Source: Nymphaea colorata (lineage: Eukaryota > Streptophyta > Magnoliopsida > Nymphaeales > Nymphaeaceae). Taken from it: a stretch of 64,000 nucleotides of DNA. The DNA lies in NCBI RefSeq assembly GCF_008831285.2, contig NC_045144.1, positions 6,284,575-6,348,574 of the forward strand. The letters run 5' to 3'. The notes under the pieces are model-generated. The model did no database searches and was not told where the DNA came from. It saw only the letters and a list, made by a program, of their open reading frames with translations. Shown here one piece after another: positions 57,900-64,000 of the stretch. The stretch's first letter is position 1. Each line of letters opens with the position of its first letter. The translations under genes and the position numbers were made by a program.

Positions 57900-58191
57900 T
57901 AAAATTAAAGAGACGTTGAAGAGGTTGATTACCTTATTCATTGATTGAATGGATAAGGAAGGTGCTCCAATTAGTTTTGAACGTTGAACTAGCGTTCTCT
58001 TCTTACTTAGGCAATTGCTGTATACACCTTGGCCTCTAATGTATAAAGAAGAGGACTGATTGTAATTCAAAAAACAAGCAAGAAAGATCGACCTGTTCGT
58101 GGATGTAGGCTCCCATTAGCCGAACCACGTAAAATTGCCTTCTCTCTTTTTCTCATCTATGTTCATACTTTGTTTTCTGCACAATCTATCA
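57897..58191 (+). repeat. 3' LTR of the copia element
   Basis: Direct-repeat partner of the 5' LTR, with the same TG...CA ends; about 15 substitutions or small indels separate them by eye. Confidence 0.95.
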
Positions 58192-59399
58192 AAAGGCAAC
58201 ACTTTAAAATACAACACTACTAGTGGTGCTGAAATACATTAGTTATTCCATCATCATTTCCAATACAATGTTCCCAAATTCATTATGAAAGATAAGATAT
58301 GGAGCTGAAAGAGACTGCCTAAATCTTTCAGCTAAAGACCCAAATACCTGAATTTATTGGCGTTTTTTAACTTGTTAAGCAACTATTATATAAAAAAAGT
58401 TGAAGCAACTGCTTGTAACAGACGGAAGTAAGAACTTTCTTTGAGGGAAAACAAGGGGTAGCTACCATCCTCTGATCCTTATTATTTCGGTCAATTTTTT
58501 TGGGTTTTTTCATTTTAATTTTTAACGAAAATTGATTTCGTGCCCTTCACCCCTCCCGCTGCTCTCTCTCTCCATCCGCTGCGTTCGTGTCTTCCACCGG
58601 CGGCATCCTCTCCATCCGATGACCCGTGTCCGCTGCTCTCTCCAATTTCTACCTCCACCGACGTCATCTTCTCCGTCCGGCATCTATGTTGTCTCTCCAA
58701 TTCAGACAAACAATACCTCTCTCTCCGTCTGCTGCTCTTTCTCCATCAGTAGTCGATCTTGTCCTCCATCGGCGGCATCCTCTCTAATCTCCTCCATCGG
58801 TGGCATCCTCTCCGTCCAGTGGTATCATCTCCACCGGACTACTGACTCCTTCCCTGCTCTATTCTTCTTTCACATCTTTCCACTTCTTCTTCTGTTCTTT
58901 ACTCAAGAACTAAGTTGCATTTTAGGAAGGTGAACTCTCTCTCTCACTCTTTACACTCTTTACAGCAGTGTGTTTTTTCTTTCTAGTTTGATTCTAATAT
59001 CGCACGAGACGGCGAAAGCCTTTAAACTTTTATATAAGCTTTCCTCTTCATTTTTTCTATTTGTCGGTTCCTATGTTATCCTTATTTTGTTCTCCATGTA
59101 AATTTTGGGATTCTGTTTTGTTAGCTGTTGTTTATTTAGGCCCCTTGTTGTTTTCTGCTCTGATTGACCTCTGCAAGTCTGTGACCTTTCAGTTGCTTAT
59201 TCTATTGGGCTCATTGCTTGTCTACAATTTTCTATGGTAGTTGTAGAATCAGATGATTATGATGTTTGGGTTCATGATTTGTAAGGTTAGGTCAGCGGCA
59301 AATTGCAATTCGAGGTTGGAAAAGTATTTGATAATTTTGTGCTTTATAGATAATTTGTTGTTATATATATTATAATAAATTAATACTAATAATAAATAC
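58192..59399. other. Spacer with CT-rich low-complexity block
   Basis: 58530-58960 is pyrimidine-rich with repeated 'ccatcggcggcatcctctc' words, probably a transposon leader. No protein family is recognised in it. The rest is AT-rich. Confidence 0.4.
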
Positions 59400-59723
59400 T
59401 AAGCCTGAGCACCGGGTCGGGCCGCTGCCGGGTACCCAGCCTTACTTGGGCCTGGGCCTAGAAAAAAGGAACCTGGGCCAGCCCGATAATGAGTTTTTTT
59501 AATATTTTTTATTAATTTATAATGTTATATATATATTTATAATAATTTATTATTATTAATTATATTTACATAATTTTTTATTTAAAAGTATATTTTTAAA
59601 TTTAATCGAGCCGTGCTTGGGCTTGGTTTTCGAGTCTGGCTAGGCCTGGGTCTGGATCTTGTATGTCAAGTTGGCTCGGGCCCGACTCATTATCGGGTCG
59701 AGTCGGCTCGATGTCCAGGCTTA
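59400..59723. mobile_element. hAT-type MITE with 8-bp target duplication
   Basis: ATAAATAC at 59392-59399 is repeated at 59724-59731. The element between starts TAAGCCTG and ends CAGGCTTA, a perfect 8-base inverted end. GC-rich arms (gggtcgggcc, gcctgggcctag, cgggcccgac) flank an AT-only core. Size, ends and duplication length fit a hAT MITE; the degenerate copy at 15895-16350 belongs to the same kind. Confidence 0.82.
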
Positions 59724-59749
59724 ATAAATACCCTCGCCGCACTGCCACA

Positions 59750-61250
59750 CCTAATTTTTTTGAGATGTGCCGCTCTGGCACCCACACCCTACACCTATCT
59801 TAGGTGCGGGGTGCGGGTGTGCGGATGGGTGCAGCCCGACACGATGCTGGACACGACCAACGCGTGTCCAGTGCAGTCTGTCGCACCCATTGACATGGCC
59901 AATGCATCGGAGGTGCAACCAACTCGGGTCAACGACGAATCGAGTGTGGTCAGGACACGCAGAGCACAAATATGTCCTTTTTTAGCTTTTTTTTTAACTT
60001 GAAAAACAGAAACCCTTGTCAAACAAGGGTTTTATTTTTGTTGAAACCCTGCCCAACGGCCGACTGCTCCTCTGCTTCGTGAGAAGCTCCTTTCCAATGG
60101 TTGATGAAAATTTCGGCGAATGTGCTGAGTTTCGGCATCCTCAAACTCGTCGGCCAAGCATCATTCTATCCAGCATCTTCAAAATCGTCGTGAATCATCT
60201 TCTTTCTAGAGTCCTCAAAATCACCGATCGCCGTGAATCGCGTCTTTTTTGGTCGACTTTCGGACGCTACCTGTCTGGTCCAATCCCTCAATGCCACAGG
60301 TCTTCCTCGACGTCTGCTTGGTTCAGGTAGGTGTCTCATGAACTGATGCACTTCAAACTATTTTTCGCCAGATTTCATGTCGTTTTCCGGCCACCTACTG
60401 GTTGATGGGTTTACCATCCCCATGCCCCAACTAGACATTTTCAATGTTCAATTGAAAAACCCTTTGCTGATTTACCCATTTTCTCCAATTACTGCCGATT
60501 CCCTCTTTTGAACATTCCGGCGACTCTAACTGATTTCCGACGATTTTTTTGTTTTTTTGTGGTCAGCAACTCTTCCTATGATACTCAATGTTACTATTTC
60601 TATCTTTCTGTTTGTAGCGTTTTTTTATTTTTGTTCATAAGCATGTTAGTGACAATTTTCTTGTTGTGCCTTGCTGATTTTTTATGTTTGTTTCTATCTT
60701 TCTATTATTTGTATATTTCTTATGTTTAAAATAGATTTTCTTGTTCCTGCATCCATGTGAGAGTATAAGAAGCAGCCGTATACTTTATACAATGAGCACG
60801 TTCTTTCTATGTTTGAAAAACATACTTTGCTAAGTCTATTCTTCTACCTTTTTTCTTTTCTTGTATCAGTTTGTAGACATCATAGTTCATTACAAATGTT
60901 CTTTGTATTTAGCTGCTGGTTTGAACCTTCTGCCTTGAAGTTTATGGCAGTTTCACCCATCCTATGTTGCATGTATGTTTTTTATGGCAGTTTCAACCCA
61001 TAAAATTATGAGTGAGTTCTCTCTATTTAACCATGATTGATCCTCTTATGGTTGTTGCGGCGCTACTCGCAAGTCACAACGTTAAAGTTTATGAAGACTT
61101 AGATTTACCAATCATCAATTAACTTTTTAGTTTTGAAATTTGAAGGTGAAATTTACTTGATGGCTGACAAAGGAAAAAGAAAGACTACTATGTGAGGGAC
61201 TTCAACAATAGGATCTTCTTCATAAGTGTAAATAATGTTACACAATTGAG
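59750..61250. other. Repeat-rich region, probable remains of a hAT element
   Basis: 59755-59965 has repeated 'ggtgcggg' / 'cacccaca' words typical of hAT subterminal regions. 60150-60250 has a short imperfect repeat (cttcaaaatcgtcgtgaatc / cctcaaaatcaccgatcgccgtgaatc). No intact gene. Confidence 0.35.
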
Positions 61251-61384
61251 GTCTGGCTCACAGCCTTGTTCTACACATGCAAGCGAAGAGCAACCATTGT
61301 GGAAAGGAATTCAGGTTGTCACAAAAGATGCATCTTTAGGCAGCGGTTGCAGTTATACGTCGTTTTGTAAACCTTATGAAGCAT
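61250..61384 (+). pseudogene. Possible BED zinc-finger scrap of a hAT transposase
   Basis: The frame ...STHASEEQPLWKGIQVVTKDASLGSGCSYTSFC resembles the start of hAT BED fingers ('PLW-x-Y-V...GGG...C-x-x-C'), but most Cys/His ligands are missing and stops lie upstream. Confidence 0.35.
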
Positions 61385-61394
61385 AGGCTCATCC

Positions 61395-61563
61395 TTATCC
61401 ACTTCCCTCAGCATCTGTGAACTCCAAAAAATATGTCAACCTATCCCACCATTTATCATCCACAATAACGTTCTTGATTGCTTGAGCTTTAACCTCATCT
61501 TCAGTATGATAGAAATTCCAATCTTCGTCAGCCACCATATGAACTAATGCCTCATTTATTCGT
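61395..61563 (-). pseudogene. hAT transposase internal fragment, minus strand
   Basis: On the minus strand 55 codons read EALVHMVADEDWNFY..., VKAQAIKNVIVDDKWWDRL and TYFLEFTDAE before a TAA at 61395-61397. The 'VKE-x-V-L-D-D-x-W-W-D-K-V-D-Y-I-L-x-F-T-x-P' pattern is a recognisable central part of plant hAT transposases. It lies opposite to the BED-like scrap, so the locus has been rearranged. Confidence 0.5.
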
Positions 61564-61579
61564 TTAAATGGGTGTATAC

Positions 61580-62105
61580 CAGTAGCAGGTTTAAATGATG
61601 AGTTTGAAGGTGTTCGAAGTCAGATTTTGAATTCAGGGGAGGTGTCCAGTATTGAAGATGTGTACTCCTGTGTTGAAGCGGAAGAACAGCGAAGGCTTGT
61701 TACAAAAGAAGGGAAGAGGGAACTTGTGCCCTATAACGAGAGATCTGCTCTCGTGAGTCGTGGTCCTGGCGGCCCATCTAGGTCTCTTCGCCGGTGCACT
61801 CACTGCAAGAAGACAGGTCACACTGTGGATTATTGCTGGGATCTTCATCCAGAAAAGAAGGGGAACAGAGGGAGATCTTTGACTGGGAGAACGCCCGTGT
61901 CTGAGGTGCAAGCCTCTAGTGGAGAAAAAGTCTCCATTTCTGCTGACCAGCTTCGTGAACTAAGGGCTTATTTGGGCAGGCTCGATGTCAACAAGACTGA
62001 GACCTCAGAGGGAACTACAGCTAATCATGCTCTTGCAGCTATTGGCAATCAAGGTAACTCTTCTGTGGGGAATGGATTGTCGATAGTGGTGCTACTCATC
62101 ACATG
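61580..62105 (+). pseudogene. Copia gag C-terminal part
   Basis: AGLNDEFEGVRSQILNSGEV matches the end of the UBN2 gag domain, then EEQRRLVTKEGKRE and a complete zinc knuckle CTHCKKTGHTVDYCWDLHP. The frame ends at TGA 62104-62106 because of a one-base shift near 62067-62070 (a run of four G where pol continuity needs five). Confidence 0.85.
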
Positions 62106-64000
62106 ACAGGTAACCCAAAATTGTTTCATGAGTATAAGTTGTCCTCGGGAAGGGAACGTGTTTCTCTTGCAGATGGTTCCTCTACCTGTGTGGCAGGCGA
62201 AGGCACTCTGTCCTTGTTGGACAAATTTCATGTGCAGGGCGCTTTACATGTTCCCCAGTTTCCTTTAAATCTCTTATCAGTCAGTAGACTTACTAAAGAA
62301 TTGAATTGTGAACTTATATTCTCTGCCGATCGTTGTGTTTTGCAGGACTTGGTGACAGGGAAGAGGATTGGGATTGGTTTAGCTTCTGATGGATTATATC
62401 GTCTTCCCATACGTGTGGCTACTGCTCTGTTGACAGCGATCCGCAAGACAGATAAGAGAAGAGAAGATTGTCTTCAGTCTTTTATGTACTGGCATGAACG
62501 TTTTGGGCATTTACCTTTTGGGATTTTGAAACATTTGTTTCCAGACTTGTGTTCCTCCTTTGATGTGTCTTCCATTTCTTGTGATGTTTGTCAGTTTGCC
62601 AAACATGTGAGGGCTTCGTACCCTCTTTCTTCTAGTTGTGCTAATGAAGCTTTTTCTCTGATTCACTCTGATGTATGGGGACCTTCGGGCATTCATACCC
62701 GTCAAGGGTTCCAGTATTTTATCACTTTCATTGATGATTTCTCTCGTGCTACATTTATATACTTGTTAAAAGACCGCAGCGAGGTTCCTCGAATCATCGA
62801 GACATTTATTCTTCTTGTGCATACCCAGTATGGTGCGAATGTTAAAACTTTCAGGTCCGATAATGCCCGTGAGTACATGTGTCGGCCTGTTGAGGAGTTT
62901 CTTAGACAACGGGGGATTGTTCACGAGACATCCTGTAGTTACACCCCCCCTCAAAATGGGGTAGCTGAAAGGAAAAATCGTCAACTTCTTAATGTCACCA
63001 GGGCTCTTTTGTTTCAGAGAAATCTTCCTAAACACTATTGGGGTGATGCAGTTCTTACTAGTGCCTATCTTATTAACCGCATGCCCAGTCGTGTTTTGAA
63101 TGGTAGGACTCCCCACTCGTTGCTTCCTGGCAGTCGCCCACCATTTCCTCTTCCTCCTCGTGTTTTTGGTTGTGTATGTTTTATCCATGATCACAGTCCA
63201 AATGTCAAGAAACTTGATCCTAGGTCTATCAAAGGTGTCTTTGTTGGATACTCCCCTACGCAAAAAGGATACAAATGTATTGATCCTATTACTGGTCGAG
63301 CTTATGTTACGAGGGATGTTACCTTCTTGGAACATGCCTCTTACTTTGGTGTGAATCCTCTTCAGGGGGAGCAGTCTGTGGGTAGGGAAGAGTATTCTCA
63401 GAGACAGGAACTTCAGTTTATAGATTTTTTGGACTACAAGAAAACAGAATCACTTAATACTGTTGATGTGCCTGAGAATGAGGAAAGGGGTGACAATAGC
63501 ATTGAGAAGGAAGGCCCTCAGTTGTTTGGACAGTTCTACTCTAGACGAGGTACTCGGACAGAGGTGATGACTTGTGATGCTAGATCTACTTCCAATCCCA
63601 ATGCCACTCCTTCCCTGGATGAACCAAGTCCTACCGAGGAGACCGTGGAGACCCATGATGAGGTTGAAAAGAAGAATGACGATCTTCCCATTGCCCTGAG
63701 AAAGGGTGTCAGGTCATGTACTCAACACCCTATTGGTAATTTTGTTTCTTATTCCAGACTTGGGAAAGATTACAAGTGTTTTGTTTCTACTCTTTCTTTG
63801 GCTGTGATTCCCAGGACTGTCGCTGAAGCTCAAAGTGACTCCAAGTGGGCCGATGCAATGAAAGAAGAAATAGATGCCCTAAGAAGAAACTTGACATGGG
63901 AAGTGGTGAAGATTCCTGAAGCCGCTCACCTAGTTGGATCCAAATGGGTGTATACCATCAAGTACAAACCAGATGGGAGTGTTGAAAGATATAAAGCTCG
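62058..64000 (+). CDS. Copia pol polyprotein, partial (protease, integrase, start of RT)
   Basis: The frame is open from about 62058 to the end of the window with no stop (about 647 codons). Protease: GEWIVDSGATHHMTG. Integrase: YWHERFGHLPFG...CDVCQFAKH zinc finger, then HSDVWGP, FIDDFSRATFIY, FRSDNAREY and NGVAERKNRQLL. The integrase tail has VFVGYSPTQKGYKC and YVTRDVTF. RT begins WADAMKEEIDALRRN and GSKWVYTIKYKPDGSVERYKA at the edge. The catalytic Asp/Asp/Glu set of the integrase is present. Confidence 0.92.

Larger units (their letters stand above)
53339..58191 (+). mobile_element. Complete Ty1/copia LTR retrotransposon, coding region inactivated
   Basis: The 4853-bp element has two LTRs (53339-53632 and 57897-58191) with TG...CA ends, a primer-binding site complementary to initiator Met-tRNA (TGGTATCAAAGC, 53633-53644) and a polypurine tract (57888-57896). 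GAAGG precedes and AAAGG follows it, a 5-bp target duplication with one difference. The order gag, protease, integrase, reverse transcriptase, RNase H is that of Pseudoviridae/copia. The coding region carries several stops and frameshifts, so the copy is not autonomous. By eye the LTRs differ at about 15 positions over 294 bases, so it is not a very recent insertion. Confidence 0.93.
61580..64000 (+). mobile_element. Second Ty1/copia element, 5'-truncated, runs off the window
   Basis: Copia sequence begins abruptly inside gag near 61580 with no LTR or primer site upstream. It continues through protease, integrase and the start of reverse transcriptase to the window edge. It differs from the 53-58 kb element in sequence and is less damaged: one frameshift was found between gag and pol. 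Confidence 0.9.

Noticed and set aside
62060-62106. Programmed ribosomal frameshift between gag and pol
   Set aside because: Plant copia elements use one continuous frame, and a single missing G in a homopolymer explains the break.
62766-63335. 189-codon minus-strand frame
   Set aside because: It is the reverse of the copia integrase region; the plus-strand frame carries all integrase motifs.

Overview
This is nuclear DNA of a flowering plant. The evidence is split plant genes with GT-AG introns, plant-specific families (a CrRLK1L receptor kinase, the SET protein ASHR2, the RING ligase AIP2 and a very long plant-only glutamine/serine-rich protein), AT-rich spacers full of class I and class II transposon remains, and long introns (2.2 kb in AIP2, 8.8 kb in the Q/S-rich gene). 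Nothing fixes the species. I see no bacterial, organellar or viral gene block, no tRNA or rRNA gene and no CRISPR array.

Layout, left to right. 1-2.9 kb is spacer with decayed repeats. 2.9-6.3 kb is a PIF/Harbinger-type DNA transposon with purine/pyrimidine-rich inverted ends. It keeps an intact two-exon Myb/SANT-like ORF, has lost most of its transposase, and carries an antisense piece that looks like the 3' end of a captured host gene. 7.0-9.8 kb (minus) is an intronless THESEUS1-like receptor kinase. 12.4-13.9 kb (minus) is a two-exon ASHR2 gene. 18.4-23.8 kb (minus) is a five-exon AIP2-like RING-H2 ubiquitin ligase whose last exon carries a one-base frameshift after the RING and whose first intron appears to use a GC donor. 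27.5-43 kb (minus) is one gene: a dentin-sialophosphoprotein-like (name only) plant protein of about 1.9 thousand codons. Its final 89-codon exon lies 8.8 kb from the previous exon, and its first coding exon has two in-frame stops at conserved Gln positions. The 8.8-kb intron holds a LINE with target-site duplication, a long-inverted-repeat element, two copies of a GTCACAT-ended repeat and a hAT-type element with an 8-bp duplication.

The right third (47-64 kb) is mostly accessory. It has a cytochrome P450 relic (48.7-48.95 kb), unresolved open frames, a complete but mutated Ty1/copia element with both LTRs (53339-58191), a hAT MITE with 8-bp duplication (59.4-59.7 kb), hAT transposase scraps, and a second copia element that starts abruptly near 61.6 kb and runs off the window with its pol frame open.

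The four host genes form no operon-like unit. THE1-like (cell-wall sensing), ASHR2 (SET-domain methyltransferase) and AIP2 (ABA-related ubiquitin ligase) are independent neighbours on one strand. I found no convincing undescribed multi-gene system. The most interesting signals are lesions at conserved positions in two otherwise well-kept genes, the putative GC-AG intron, and the antisense gene tail inside the Harbinger element. All splice sites and domain calls were read by eye, without database searches.
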